From: Maricaulis sp.
GTDB lineage: Bacteria; Pseudomonadota; Alphaproteobacteria; Caulobacterales; Maricaulaceae
NCBI GenBank assembly: GCA_002692855.1
Contig: NZMJ01000046.1
Coordinates: forward strand, 129,018-193,017
Length of the DNA: 64,000 bases
Direction: 5' to 3'
Shown here one piece after another: positions 46,704 through 56,073 of the stretch (position 1 is the first letter of the stretch; each line of letters opens with the position of its first letter). The position numbers and the translations under genes are program-made. The notes beneath the pieces are model-generated. The model was not told the DNA's origin. It ran no database searches and saw only the letters and a list, made by a program, of their open reading frames with translations.

Positions 46704-47795
46704 ATGTCACACAACACCTTTGGTCATCTTTTTCGCATCACGACCTGGGGCGAAAGCCACGGCCCGGCTCTGGGAGTCGTGATCGACGGCTGCCCGTCCG
46801 GAATTGCCTTGTCGGAAGCCGACATTCAGCCCTGGCTGGACCGCAGGCGTCCCGGGACAAGCCGCCATGTCACACCGCGCAACGAAGCCGACCAGGTTCG
46901 TATCCTCTCGGGTGTATTCGAGGACGACCGCACCGGAGGCCCCGTCACCACCGGCGCTCCGATCTCGATGATCATCGAGAACACGGACGCCCACTCGAAA
47001 GACTATGACGCGATCCGCGATCTCTGGCGGCCCGGACATGCTGATTACACCTACGACGCCAAATATGGCCTGCGCGATTACCGCGGCGGCGGGCGATCGT
47101 CAGCGCGGGAGACTGCCGCACGCGTCGCTGCCGGCGCTGTCGCCCGCAAGATGCTCGGCGATTCCATCACCATTCGCGGTGCGCTGGTCCAGATTGGCGA
47201 TCAGGCCATCGACCGGGGAAACTGGCGCTGGGAGGACACGCTGGACAATCCCTTCTTCTCGCCGGATGCCGCCATCGTCGAGCAGTGGGAAACCCGGCTG
47301 GATGATTTGCGCCGCGCGGGGTCATCGACCGGTGCCATCGTCGAACTCCATGTCAGCGGCCTGCCCGCCGGGCTCGGTGCCCCGGTCTACGGCAAGCTCG
47401 ATGCGGATATGGCCGGAGCGATGATGTCGATCCCGGCGGTCAAGGGCGTCGAAATTGGGTCGGGCTTTGCCAGCGCTGCGATGCGCGGCGAGGACGCCGC
47501 TGACGAAATGCGCATGGGCGAGAATGGTCCGGTCTTCCTGACAAACCACAATGGCGGCGTGCTCGGCGGCATTTCGACGGGGCAGGACCTCGTCATCCGG
47601 TTCGCCGTGAAGCCCACCTCCTCCATCCGGATCGAGCGCCGGACCCTTGACCGGGATTTCGAGGAAACCACGATTTCCACACGGGGTCGCCACGACCCGT
47701 GCGTCGGCATACGCGCAGTCCCGGTTGGCGAAGCGATGGCCGCGCTGGTCATCGCAGACCACTGGTTGCGGCATGCCGGACAGTCCGCTTTTTAG
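46704..47795 (+). CDS. aroC: Chorismate synthase
   Basis: [49 protein letters not shown]-type motif; [25 protein letters not shown]. Confidence 0.97.
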   Translation: MSHNTFGHLFRITTWGESHGPALGVVIDGCPSGIALSEADIQPWLDRRRPGTSRHVTPRNEADQVRILSGVFEDDRTGGPVTTGAPISMIIENTDAHSKDYDAIRDLWRPGHADYTYDAKYGLRDYRGGGRSSARETAARVAAGAVARKMLGDSITIRGALVQIGDQAIDRGNWRWEDTLDNPFFSPDAAIVEQWETRLDDLRRAGSSTGAIVELHVSGLPAGLGAPVYGKLDADMAGAMMSIPAVKGVEIGSGFASAAMRGEDAADEMRMGENGPVFLTNHNGGVLGGISTGQDLVIRFAVKPTSSIRIERRTLDRDFEETTISTRGRHDPCVGIRAVPVGEAMAALVIADHWLRHAGQSAF

Positions 47796-47896
47796 GCGAA
47801 CCTGACTGAACCGTTCATCTTGCGCTCATGGCAAGTGCGTTAACCCTTTCGCAAGCTCGCCCGGACTGTGGCGGGACAACGAAGGAGACCAACGCC

Positions 47897-48997
47897 ATGA
47901 AGCAGTCCCCACGGACATTGCTGGCCGCTCTATCGTCAGCCATTCTGGCTTCGGGTTTCGGCGCAATGGTTGCGCCGTCCGCGCTTGCAGCACCCGTTCT
48001 CGACGAAGAAATTTCAACCATCGTCTTCATTCAGGAAGACGGCCGGGGAGGTCGCGGTGGACGCGGCGATCGCGATGCCCGCACACCCGATGAACGACCG
48101 GGCATGACCCGGCATCCGGGGATCGACGACCGGGGCGGCCGCGGCGGGCGTGACGGACGCGGCGATGGCCGCGGTGGTCGTGACGGGCGCGGCGGCAATG
48201 ACGGTCGCGGTGACCATTGGCGTGACGGACGTGGCGGCAATGACGGTCGTGGTGACAATTGGCGCGACAACCGCGGTGGACGCGGCGACCACTGGCGTGA
48301 CAATCGCGGTGGCCGTGGCGATCACTGGCGCGACAATCGCGGTGGACGCGATCCGCGTTACAACAACAACCATCGTCCGGACCCGCGCTTCAACAACCGG
48401 GGCAGCCGCGACTGGCGCAATCGGCATTACACGCCGCCGCGTTACCGAAATCACACCCCGCCGCGTTATCGCAACTACAACCCGCCGCGCTACCGGAACT
48501 ACTCGCCGCCGCGCCGCACGTATTACAATACGCCGCGCAACAACTGGCGCTATCACACGACGTACTACAATCGTGGGTATGACCGTCACAATTACCGCTA
48601 TTACGACGCAGGTTGCGGCGCGAGCGGCGGTGATGTCTTCGCCGGTGCGATTCTCGGCGCCTTGTTCGGTGTCGCCGTGGCCGACGATGACGGAGCCGGC
48701 GCGCTGTTCGGTGGCCTGGTCGGTGCCGGCCTGTCGGCCAGCCTGAACTCGTGCGATCGTGGCCAGTACTACTATGCGGCCAGCTATTCGTTCGATCACA
48801 ACCAGCCCTATTACTGGCACAACCCGCATTCGGGTGTCCGCGGCGTGGTCCATGCCCGTGATTACTACAATTACGGTGGGCGCCGTTGCCGTTGGGGTGA
48901 TGCCGAGATCTTCATGCCCAACGGGGACTACACGACCGACCGCATCCTGATGTGTCAGGACCGCTATGGTCGCTGGGAAGTCGCGCGCCGCCAGTAG
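47897..48997 (+). CDS. Secreted low-complexity protein: RGG/RDNRGG repeats, PPRYRN repeats, glycine zipper, Cys-rich C-terminus
   Basis: Signal peptide MKQSPRTLLAALSSAILASGFGAMVAPSALA; repeats GRGDHWRDNRG and TPPRYRNH/TPPRYRNY/NPPRYRNY; C-terminal CRWGDAEIFMPNGDYTTDRILMCQDRYGRW. Confidence 0.85.
   Translation: MKQSPRTLLAALSSAILASGFGAMVAPSALAAPVLDEEISTIVFIQEDGRGGRGGRGDRDARTPDERPGMTRHPGIDDRGGRGGRDGRGDGRGGRDGRGGNDGRGDHWRDGRGGNDGRGDNWRDNRGGRGDHWRDNRGGRGDHWRDNRGGRDPRYNNNHRPDPRFNNRGSRDWRNRHYTPPRYRNHTPPRYRNYNPPRYRNYSPPRRTYYNTPRNNWRYHTTYYNRGYDRHNYRYYDAGCGASGGDVFAGAILGALFGVAVADDDGAGALFGGLVGAGLSASLNSCDRGQYYYAASYSFDHNQPYYWHNPHSGVRGVVHARDYYNYGGRRCRWGDAEIFMPNGDYTTDRILMCQDRYGRWEVARRQ
48120..48357 (+). repeat. 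Degenerate coding tandem repeat (RGG/RDNRGG; about 33-bp units in the distal part)
   Basis: e.g. GGACGCGGCGACCACTGGCGTGACAATCGCGGT followed by GGCCGTGGCGATCACTGGCGCGACAATCGCGGT. Confidence 0.85.
48430..48525 (+). repeat. 24-bp coding tandem repeat encoding (T/N/S)PPRYRN(H/Y)
   Basis: Three to four consecutive units TPPRYRNH, TPPRYRNY, NPPRYRNY, SPPRRTYY. Confidence 0.85.
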
Positions 48998-49023
48998 GTT
49001 CGCCAATCCAGCATGAATATTGC

Positions 49024-49047
49024 GAAGCCGGCGGAAACGCCGGCTTC
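49024..49047. terminator. Strong stem-loop after the RGG protein, terminator-like but with weak T-tract
   Basis: GAAGCCGGCG-GAAA-CGCCGGCTTC: 10-bp perfect stem with GNRA-type loop. Confidence 0.5.
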
Positions 49048-49131
49048 GTTCATTCTGGGCTCATCGCGGTCTGCTATGGTCCTTGCAACGATCCGGCCAG
49101 AAGTGCCGGCGGACCTGAAAGGAGTTCGACC

Positions 49132-49887
49132 ATGAAAATGATCAAGATTGCTCTGCTCGCCGCAGCGTCCGCAGCCGTGCTCACGCCGGCCGCTACTGCG
49201 CAGGCCCAGACCTATCGCAGCGTTCAGGAGTGCGAAGCCGCTCGCCAGAACCGCCAGGTGGCCGGTGCCGTGATCGGTGCCATCATCGGTGGCGTGATCG
49301 CTGCTCAGGTTGAAGATGACATCGACGACCGCGACAATCGCCATTGGCGGGGTCGTGGCCGGGGTCACAACGACTATTACGGACGAGGCCGGGGTCGCGG
49401 ATATGATCGCGGCAATGAGAACGACGTCGCCGTTGCAGCGGGCGCCGGCATCGGCGGTCTGCTGGGCTACGGGGTCGCCAGCGGCCAGCCTTGCGGTCCG
49501 GTCTATCGTGACGATCGCAACGCCAACTATGGCGGCTACGACAATGGCGGATACTACGACAATCGCGCCTATGATGACGGCCGCTACGACAACACCGGCT
49601 ATTACGACGATCAGGGCCGGTATTACGAAGACAACCGCTACACGACGGGCAGCGGCGGCTACACCGGTGACCAGCGCTATTACAACTCGGGTTCGAACTC
49701 GCTCGCAGGCGCCCCGGACAGCTATGTCTATTCGCAGCCGTCGGCAGATGCCCGCGTTTACACAGCCACGTCGAACACGGCGTGCCGCTGGATGGAGACC
49801 CGCCGCGCTGATGGCTATGGCTCGGTGACAACCCAAAGTGTCTACATGTGCCAGGGATCCGATGGCATCTGGCGTCCCGCCAACTAG
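49132..49887 (+). CDS. Secreted low-complexity protein: glycine zipper, RG-rich and Y/G/D/N-rich region, Cys C-terminus
   Basis: MKMIKIALLAAASAAVLTPAATAQAQT; VAGAVIGAIIGGVIAAQV; RGRGRGHNDYYGRGRGRGYDRG; NYGGYDNGGYYDNRAYDDGRYDNTGYYDDQGRYYEDNRY; CRWMETRRADGYGSVTTQSVYMCQGSDGIW. Confidence 0.87.
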   Translation: MKMIKIALLAAASAAVLTPAATAQAQTYRSVQECEAARQNRQVAGAVIGAIIGGVIAAQVEDDIDDRDNRHWRGRGRGHNDYYGRGRGRGYDRGNENDVAVAAGAGIGGLLGYGVASGQPCGPVYRDDRNANYGGYDNGGYYDNRAYDDGRYDNTGYYDDQGRYYEDNRYTTGSGGYTGDQRYYNSGSNSLAGAPDSYVYSQPSADARVYTATSNTACRWMETRRADGYGSVTTQSVYMCQGSDGIWRPAN

Positions 49888-49913
49888 CCTGACGATTTCA
49901 TGGGGATGGGAAG

Positions 49914-49941
49914 AGGCTGCCTTTCGGGGCAGCCTTTTTTC
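49914..49941 (+). terminator. Rho-independent terminator after the second low-complexity gene
   Basis: AGGCTGCC-TTTCGG-GGCAGCCT followed by TTTTT. Confidence 0.82.
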
Positions 49942-50670
49942 TTATGAAGTGCGCTTTGCCGCGACGAGGAATTCGCGATTTCCGTCGCTTCCGGTAATGG
50001 GGCTGTCAGTCACGCCGCTGACCCGAAAGTCCGTGCGGGTGTTGAGCCAGATCCGGAAGCGTTCCAGAGCCGCGTGGACGGCCTCGTCATCCTTGACCAC
50101 ACCGCCCTTGCCGATATGGGCGCGGCCGACCTCGAACTGGGGCTTGAAGAGTAGCAGGGCTTCCGCGCCGGAAGCTGCCATCGACAAGGGCCGTTCGATG
50201 ACCTTGGCCAGTCCAATAAAGCTCGCATCGCACACGACCAGGCCAGGCGCGAGGGTGACCTGCTCCGGCGTCAGGGTACGGGCGTCCTGCCCTTCCAGTG
50301 CGGTGACGCGCGGATCGTTCCGCAGTCGGGAGTGCAGCTGCTGACGGCCGACATCGACGGCAAAAACGCGCGCCGCGCCGCGCGACAGCAACACCTCGGT
50401 AAAGCCCCCGGTCGACGAACCGATATCGAGCGCCACCCTGCCCGCCGGGTCGATCCCGAAATGATCCAGGCCTGCCACCAGCTTCAGCGCGGCCCGGCCG
50501 ACCCAAGGGTGTGCGGGCTCCGCGTCGACGGGGGCGCCGGGCTGAACTTTCTGCGACGCCTTGGCAATCACCACGCCGCCGATCCTGACCCGTCCCGCAG
50601 CAATGGCCGCCTGGGCCTGCGCCCGGGTCTCAAATCGCCCCTGTTCGAGAAGGTAAAGGTCCGCCCGCAT
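49942..50670 (-). CDS. tlyA: TlyA family rRNA 2'-O-methyltransferase (S4 + FtsJ)
   Basis: S4: MRADLYLLEQGRFETRAQAQAAIAAGRVRIGG; FtsJ: ALDIGSSTGGFTEVLLSRGAARVFAVDVG. Confidence 0.93.
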   Translation of the reverse strand: MRADLYLLEQGRFETRAQAQAAIAAGRVRIGGVVIAKASQKVQPGAPVDAEPAHPWVGRAALKLVAGLDHFGIDPAGRVALDIGSSTGGFTEVLLSRGAARVFAVDVGRQQLHSRLRNDPRVTALEGQDARTLTPEQVTLAPGLVVCDASFIGLAKVIERPLSMAASGAEALLLFKPQFEVGRAHIGKGGVVKDDEAVHAALERFRIWLNTRTDFRVSGVTDSPITGSDGNREFLVAAKRTS

Positions 50671-50786
50671 GCCGCTGGGCATAGTCTCTCCCGTGGCGCG
50701 AGCGCAAGTCGCCTCTGGCGCGAACCTTGCTGCGAAGTCGGTCAAACGGGTCTGGGCCCGGCAAATCGTACCGATGAGGCACAGGC

Positions 50787-51851
50787 ATGTCCGTTTCTGC
50801 GACCACCAAGAACCGTGATCTCAGCATTGATACACTTCGCGGGGTCGCCTGCATCCTGTTGGTTGCGTTGCATGTCATCGGCGAAAACCCTGCCCAGGGA
50901 CTCCGCATTCCCGAAGAACATCCGCTCGCACTTTTCACCCAGCTTGCTTTCCACCTGCGCATGCCGCTCTTCGCGATGCTGTCGGGCTTTGTCTATGCGT
51001 GGCGTCCTGCCGAGCGCGGGCGGCTGGGCAAGTTCTGGCAGGGTAAGGCCCGCCGCCTGATCCTTCCATTCCTGTTCGCAGCGACCGCTTTTGCCGGAAT
51101 CAACACGGTTCTCGGCGGCGGGTTTGCCATGCCGATCGAAGATTTCTGGCAGGTCTATGTTTTCGCCTACGCGCACTTCTGGTTCATCCAGGCGGTCCTG
51201 TTGATCTTCGCCGCCTTCGCGGTCGCGGACTGGCTGTTTCCAAACCGACCGCACGAAGTGGCGCTTGGCATGATGATCCTGTCGATTGTCTTGTTCGTTG
51301 CGCCGGTCGCGCGGGACATCGAATTCCTGTCCATCACGCGCGCCCTCTATCTCTTCCCCTTCTTTGCACTGGGCGTGTTCATGAACCGCTTCGACCCCAA
51401 GCGGTTCGGACCCGCAGCGCAAATCTGGCTGGGCGTCGCAATTCTGCTGTTCTTCCTGCATACGCTGGCGTCATTGGACGATCCGCACCGGACGATCGAG
51501 CGCCGCGCTGTCTTCTCGCTCATGGCGGGGCTGGCTTTCGCTGGTGCGCTCCTGGCGAACCGCTTCTCATTCAAGCCGCTCGCCTGGATCGGTCAGTACA
51601 GCTATTCGATCTACCTCTATCACCTGTTCGCCGTGATGGGCTTGCAGATGATCTACAACTTCACAGGCGAACCGGCCCCGTGGCCGGGCATCGTGATCGG
51701 ACTGTCCATCGGAACGCTGGCCCCGATCGCCGTCGAAGTCGTGACACTGCGGTATTTCGGTTGGGCCGCCCCCTTTGTGGTCGGCATGAAGGGCAGGCCG
51801 CGTCAGCGCGGTGAAACCACCAAGATCGCTCCGGCAAACGCGGCCGTGTGA
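50787..51851 (+). CDS. Acyltransferase family membrane protein (Acyltransferase 3-like)
   Basis: RDLSIDTLRGVACILLVALHVIGE start and multi-TM; FAYAHFWFIQAVLLIF. Confidence 0.88.
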   Translation: MSVSATTKNRDLSIDTLRGVACILLVALHVIGENPAQGLRIPEEHPLALFTQLAFHLRMPLFAMLSGFVYAWRPAERGRLGKFWQGKARRLILPFLFAATAFAGINTVLGGGFAMPIEDFWQVYVFAYAHFWFIQAVLLIFAAFAVADWLFPNRPHEVALGMMILSIVLFVAPVARDIEFLSITRALYLFPFFALGVFMNRFDPKRFGPAAQIWLGVAILLFFLHTLASLDDPHRTIERRAVFSLMAGLAFAGALLANRFSFKPLAWIGQYSYSIYLYHLFAVMGLQMIYNFTGEPAPWPGIVIGLSIGTLAPIAVEVVTLRYFGWAAPFVVGMKGRPRQRGETTKIAPANAAV

Positions 51852-51939
51852 GACGCAAATCTCCCCGAGCAGCACGAAGCAATCACACCGGGATGACGGG
51901 ACATTCCTTGCCAGTAGACTGACTTCGCCCCGGCTCCTG

Positions 51940-53871
51940 TCAGGCCAGGAGCGCGGCGGCGGCTTCTTCCTCGCGGCCCAGCGCGTCCAGCACGGCGGCG
52001 GCAATGTGCGGCGCATTGAGACCTGCTTCCGCGTACATCACTTCGGGCTTGTCGTGGTCCTGGAACAGGTCCGGTAAGGTCAGGGTGCGAATCTTCAGAC
52101 CGGCATCCAGCGCGCCGCGTTCAGCCAGCAGGTGCAGGACGAAGGCACCAAAACCACCGCGCGCGCCCTCTTCGACCGTGATCAGTACCTCATGCTCTCG
52201 CGCGAGCCTCAGGATCAGGTCTTCGTCGAGTGGCTTGGCGAAACGGGCATCGGCAACAGTCGCCGTCAGGCCCCGCGCGCCCAGCAAGTCAGCCGCCTTG
52301 AGCGATTCTTCGAGACGCGTTCCCAGTGACAGGATCGCCACCGAATTGCCCTCGCGGACAATCCGCCCCTTGCCGATTTCCAGCGGTTCGATGACGTCCG
52401 GCAGGTCCAGTCCAAGTCCGTTTCCGCGCGGATAACGGAAGGCGGACGGGCCGTCATCGATCAGGCGGGAGGTCGCGACCATGCGCGCCAGTTCCACTTC
52501 GTCCGAAGCCGCCATGATCGTCATGCCGGGCAACTGACCAAGATAGCCCAGGTCAAAAGAACCCGCGTGCGTGGCACCATCGGCACCGACCAGTCCGGCA
52601 CGGTCAATGGCAAACCGGACCGGCAGGCCTTGGATCGCAACATCGTGCACGACGCTGTCATATCCGCGCTGCAGGAAGGTGGAGTAGAGCGCCGCATAGG
52701 GCCGCATTCCCGCCGCTGCGAGACCCGCCGCGAAGGTTACGGCGTGCTGCTCGGCGATACCGACATCAAAGCAGCGGTCGGGGAAACGCTCGGCGAACAG
52801 ATCGAGGCCGGTTCCCCCCGGCATCGCGGCCGTGATCGCGACAACGCGATCGTCCTTCTCGGCCTCGGCAATCAACGCATTGGCGAAGACCTTGGTATAG
52901 CTCGGCGGTCCGGCCTTCGACTTGGCCTGTTCGCCGGTCACCACGTTGAACTTCGACACGCCGTGATACTTGTCGTCTGCGGCCTCGGCGGGCGCATAGC
53001 CCTTGCCCTTCTTGGTCACGACGTGGACGAGCACCGGGCCCTTTTCGAAATCACGAACATTGCGCAGGACCGGAACGAGCTGATCGAGGTCATGCCCGTC
53101 GATGGGGCCGACATAATAGAATCCCAGTTCCTCGAACAGTGTGCCGCCGACCGCCCAGCCGAGCATGTATTCCTCGGCCTTGCGGGCCGTCTTCTCCAGG
53201 CCGACCGCCTTGGCCACGCCCTTGGCGACCTTGCGGAAATTCCGGTAGCCGCGTGAGGAGACGAGCCGGGCCAGGTAATGGCTCATCGCGCCGACAGGCG
53301 GCGCAATCGACATGTCATTGTCGTTGAGAATGACGACGAGTTTCTTCTTCAGCGCGCCGGCGTTGTTCATGGCCTCATAGGCCATGCCGGCACTCATCGA
53401 CCCATCGCCGATCACGGCCACGATATTGTCGTCACGTCCTTCGAGGTCGCGCGCCACGGCAAAGCCGAGCGCTGCAGAGATCGAGGTCGAGGCGTGCGCC
53501 GCACCGAAGGGGTCAAATTCGCTTTCGGAACGCTTGGTAAAACCGCTGAGCCCGCCGCCCTGGCGCAGCGTGCGGATCCGGTCGCGCCGACCGGTCAGGA
53601 TCTTGTGCGGGTAGCATTGGTGACCGACATCCCAGATGAGCTTGTCGGTCGGCGTATCGAAAACGTGATGGATCGCAACAGACAGCTCGACGACGCCCAG
53701 GCCTGCCCCCAGGTGACCGCCCGTGACCGATACGGCGTCAATTGTCTCGGCGCGCAATTCGTCGGCGACACGTCGCAGCGCCTCGATATCAAGATTCTTC
53801 AGATCGGCCGGGGTCTGGATGCGATCGAGATGGGGCGTGTCAGCCTTCATGGTCTTGCTTTCCTTGCTCAC
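51940..53871 (-). CDS. dxs: 1-deoxy-D-xylulose-5-phosphate synthase
   Basis: [68 protein letters not shown]-type overlap with ispA. Confidence 0.97.
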   Translation of the reverse strand: MSKESKTMKADTPHLDRIQTPADLKNLDIEALRRVADELRAETIDAVSVTGGHLGAGLGVVELSVAIHHVFDTPTDKLIWDVGHQCYPHKILTGRRDRIRTLRQGGGLSGFTKRSESEFDPFGAAHASTSISAALGFAVARDLEGRDDNIVAVIGDGSMSAGMAYEAMNNAGALKKKLVVILNDNDMSIAPPVGAMSHYLARLVSSRGYRNFRKVAKGVAKAVGLEKTARKAEEYMLGWAVGGTLFEELGFYYVGPIDGHDLDQLVPVLRNVRDFEKGPVLVHVVTKKGKGYAPAEAADDKYHGVSKFNVVTGEQAKSKAGPPSYTKVFANALIAEAEKDDRVVAITAAMPGGTGLDLFAERFPDRCFDVGIAEQHAVTFAAGLAAAGMRPYAALYSTFLQRGYDSVVHDVAIQGLPVRFAIDRAGLVGADGATHAGSFDLGYLGQLPGMTIMAASDEVELARMVATSRLIDDGPSAFRYPRGNGLGLDLPDVIEPLEIGKGRIVREGNSVAILSLGTRLEESLKAADLLGARGLTATVADARFAKPLDEDLILRLAREHEVLITVEEGARGGFGAFVLHLLAERGALDAGLKIRTLTLPDLFQDHDKPEVMYAEAGLNAPHIAAAVLDALGREEEAAAALLA

Positions 53872-54755
53872 GCCCGCCGTGTCAGGACATAGTCCGCTGC
53901 CTGACGAAGGGTTTCGGCTCTCTCCCCGAACGGGTCAAGGTGATCCTTGGCTTGCGCGACAAGGCGCCGCGCCTGATCCTTTGCTCCGTCCACCCCCAGA
54001 ATGCCGACGAACGTGGCCTTTCCTTGACCACGGTCCTTGCCGGTCCGCTTTCCGGTTTCCTCGCTGGATCCTTCTGCATCCAGCAGGTCGTCGGTGATCT
54101 GGAAGGCCAGACCCAGATCGTGCGCAAAGCCCTCAAATGACCGCCGGACCGAGGCGTCGCAGTCCGACAGGATCGGCCCGACTTCAGCCGCGAAAGAAAT
54201 CAGAGCGCCTGTCTTCATCCGCTGCATGCGGGTGATCGTGGCAATGTCCCAGCCGCTCTTGTCTGCGGCCATGTCGATCATCTGCCCGCCGACCATGCCA
54301 CGCGCACCGGCCGCCGCCGCAATCCGGGCGATCAGCTCGCAGCGGCGCGCCGAATGCCCGTGAGTATCGGGATGCGCGAGGATTTCGAACGCCAGCGTCA
54401 GCAACGCATCGCCCGCCAGGACGGCGGTCGCTTCGTCATATTCCTTGTGGACGGTCGGACGCCCGCGCCGCACGTCGTCATCGTCCATGCACGGCAGGTC
54501 GTCATGAATCAGCGAGTAGGCGTGAACGCACTCCAGCGCCGCAGCACAGCGCAGCAAGCTGCGCTCCTCGGCATGGACGAGGCGTCCGCACTCGATTGCC
54601 AGGAATGGCCGGATCCGCTTTCCGGGCCCCAGCGCGGCGTAGCGCATGGCTTCAAGCACCTTGGCCTCGGGGCCATCGGAACGGGGCAATAGCGCATCGA
54701 GCGCGACTGTCACGCGGTCGGCGGCCTCTTCGAGCTGAACAAGAAATTCGGTCAT
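53868..54755 (-). CDS. ispA: Polyprenyl (farnesyl/geranylgeranyl) diphosphate synthase
   Basis: [35 protein letters not shown]; second [15 protein letters not shown]. Confidence 0.95.
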   Translation of the reverse strand: MTEFLVQLEEAADRVTVALDALLPRSDGPEAKVLEAMRYAALGPGKRIRPFLAIECGRLVHAEERSLLRCAAALECVHAYSLIHDDLPCMDDDDVRRGRPTVHKEYDEATAVLAGDALLTLAFEILAHPDTHGHSARRCELIARIAAAAGARGMVGGQMIDMAADKSGWDIATITRMQRMKTGALISFAAEVGPILSDCDASVRRSFEGFAHDLGLAFQITDDLLDAEGSSEETGKRTGKDRGQGKATFVGILGVDGAKDQARRLVAQAKDHLDPFGERAETLRQAADYVLTRRA

Positions 54756-55114
54756 CAGCTCATCCGTGCTCCGTCCGGGACCGGCCGGTCGGTGGTCAAC
54801 AGCGAGACCCGGCCCTGCTCGTCGGTGACGCCGAGCGTCAGGACTTCGGACCGGAAGGGACCAATCTGGCGCGGCGGAAAATTCACCACGGCGAGGACGC
54901 GGCGCCCCATCAGGTCTTCGAGTGTGTAATGGTCGGTCACCTGGGCCGACGTCTTGCGCTGGCCAAGCGGTCCGAAGTCGATCCACAGCTTGAAGGCGGG
55001 CTTGCGCGCCTCCGGAAAGGGTTCGGCCCGAACCACCGTGCCCATCCGGACATCGGCCTTGAAGAAGTCATCGACGCTGATGTCAGGCAGAACAGGGTCG
55101 CCGGGCTGCATCAT
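54755..55114 (-). CDS. CsaA-like tRNA-binding domain protein
   Basis: DFFKADVRMGTVVRAEPFPEARKPAFKLWIDFGPLGQRKTSAQVTDHYTLEDLMGRRVLAVVNFPPRQIGPFRSEVLTLG. Confidence 0.9.
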   Translation of the reverse strand: MMQPGDPVLPDISVDDFFKADVRMGTVVRAEPFPEARKPAFKLWIDFGPLGQRKTSAQVTDHYTLEDLMGRRVLAVVNFPPRQIGPFRSEVLTLGVTDEQGRVSLLTTDRPVPDGARMS

Positions 55115-55115
55115 G

Positions 55116-55355
55116 TCAGTCCAGATCGGCCGGCTCGGTGGACACGGCTCCGCCGCTTCCGACCACAATCTTCTCGACCTTCAATTCGGCCTCGCGCAGC
55201 TTCTTCTCGCAATGCGCCTTCAGGGCAGCTCCGCGCTCGTAGATCGCGATCGACTGCTCCAGCTCCACGTCACCCTTTTCGAGTTTGCCGACAATCGATT
55301 CCAGTTCGGCCAGGGCCGCTTCGAAGCTCATCGATTCGATATCAGGCTGGCTCAT
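55116..55355 (-). CDS. xseB: Exodeoxyribonuclease VII small subunit
   Basis: SFEAALAELESIVGKLEKGDVELEQSIAIYERGAALKAHCEKKLREAELKVEKIV. Confidence 0.95.
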   Translation of the reverse strand: MSQPDIESMSFEAALAELESIVGKLEKGDVELEQSIAIYERGAALKAHCEKKLREAELKVEKIVVGSGGAVSTEPADLD

Positions 55356-55430
55356 GGATTCTCCTGTGGGTGCCGGATTGCGCCTGCACCATAGAAACGC
55401 CGGGACGCGGCGGCAACGCGTGTACCTGTA

Positions 55431-56027
55431 TTAGCGGTCAGCCCGGAATTCGTAGCGGCGATGGGTCCAGTAAAAGTCACCGCCGTCCCGCACGCAGCGC
55501 CAGCCCAGATTGCGCAGCACCGGACGCATCATGCGGTTGAACCAGCCGTGTGCGCACAGAAGGACCGGACCCGATTGCGCCGCCTCGATCAGACGCGCCG
55601 CGGCCGCCTCGGCGCGCAGTTCGGCCTGGCGTCGGCTTTCCTGTCCGCGCGCCATGCCGCACCACCATGCGGTGCGAGCAAAGACATTCCAGGTATGGGC
55701 CGGATAGAGGCCCGGCAGGGTCGGTGGCGGCAGGGGCGCCTCGACAAAAACAGGGTCGGTAATGATGTCACGGCCCGGCGCAGCAGCGCGGGCGGTTTCG
55801 ATCGCGCGCGGCAAGGTGCTCGCGAACACGACATGGGCTTCCTGTGCCGCAGCGAGAAGCTCGGGCGGTGGCGCCTGTTCGGCTGCCAGACCGGCACGGT
55901 CATACCCCGCCCACCAGTCTTCATAACCCCGCCAGTCGACGCGCGCCTTCCGGTCCGCTTCGGGGCGGCCGTGTCGGGCGATCGTAATGGCGCCCGGCAA
56001 ATCGGTCGTCTGGATTTTGCGTGTCAT
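55431..56027 (-). CDS. Histidine phosphatase family protein
   Basis: ITIARHGRPEADRKARVDWRGYEDWWAGYD; VFASTLPRAIETA. Confidence 0.85.
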   Translation of the reverse strand: MTRKIQTTDLPGAITIARHGRPEADRKARVDWRGYEDWWAGYDRAGLAAEQAPPPELLAAAQEAHVVFASTLPRAIETARAAAPGRDIITDPVFVEAPLPPPTLPGLYPAHTWNVFARTAWWCGMARGQESRRQAELRAEAAAARLIEAAQSGPVLLCAHGWFNRMMRPVLRNLGWRCVRDGGDFYWTHRRYEFRADR

Positions 56028-56073
56028 GACCGGATCTGTACGGGTGCGGAAATGACGCCGGTAGTGGCGCCCG

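Noticed and set aside
48120-48357. CRISPR-like look of regularly spaced GC-rich repeats
   Set aside because: Repeats are in-frame coding units without unique spacers, and no cas genes are present.
48150-48746. 198-aa ORF MTDAAMAAVVVTGAAAM... in another plus-strand frame
   Set aside because: Frame-shifted reading of the RGG/PPRYRN repeats; no signal peptide or domain.
48014-49006. 330-aa minus-strand ORF antisense to the RGG gene
   Set aside because: Composition is Ala/Val/Thr/Arg-monotonous and mirrors the coding repeat on the plus strand; no start context or domain. A by-product of the GC-rich repeat.
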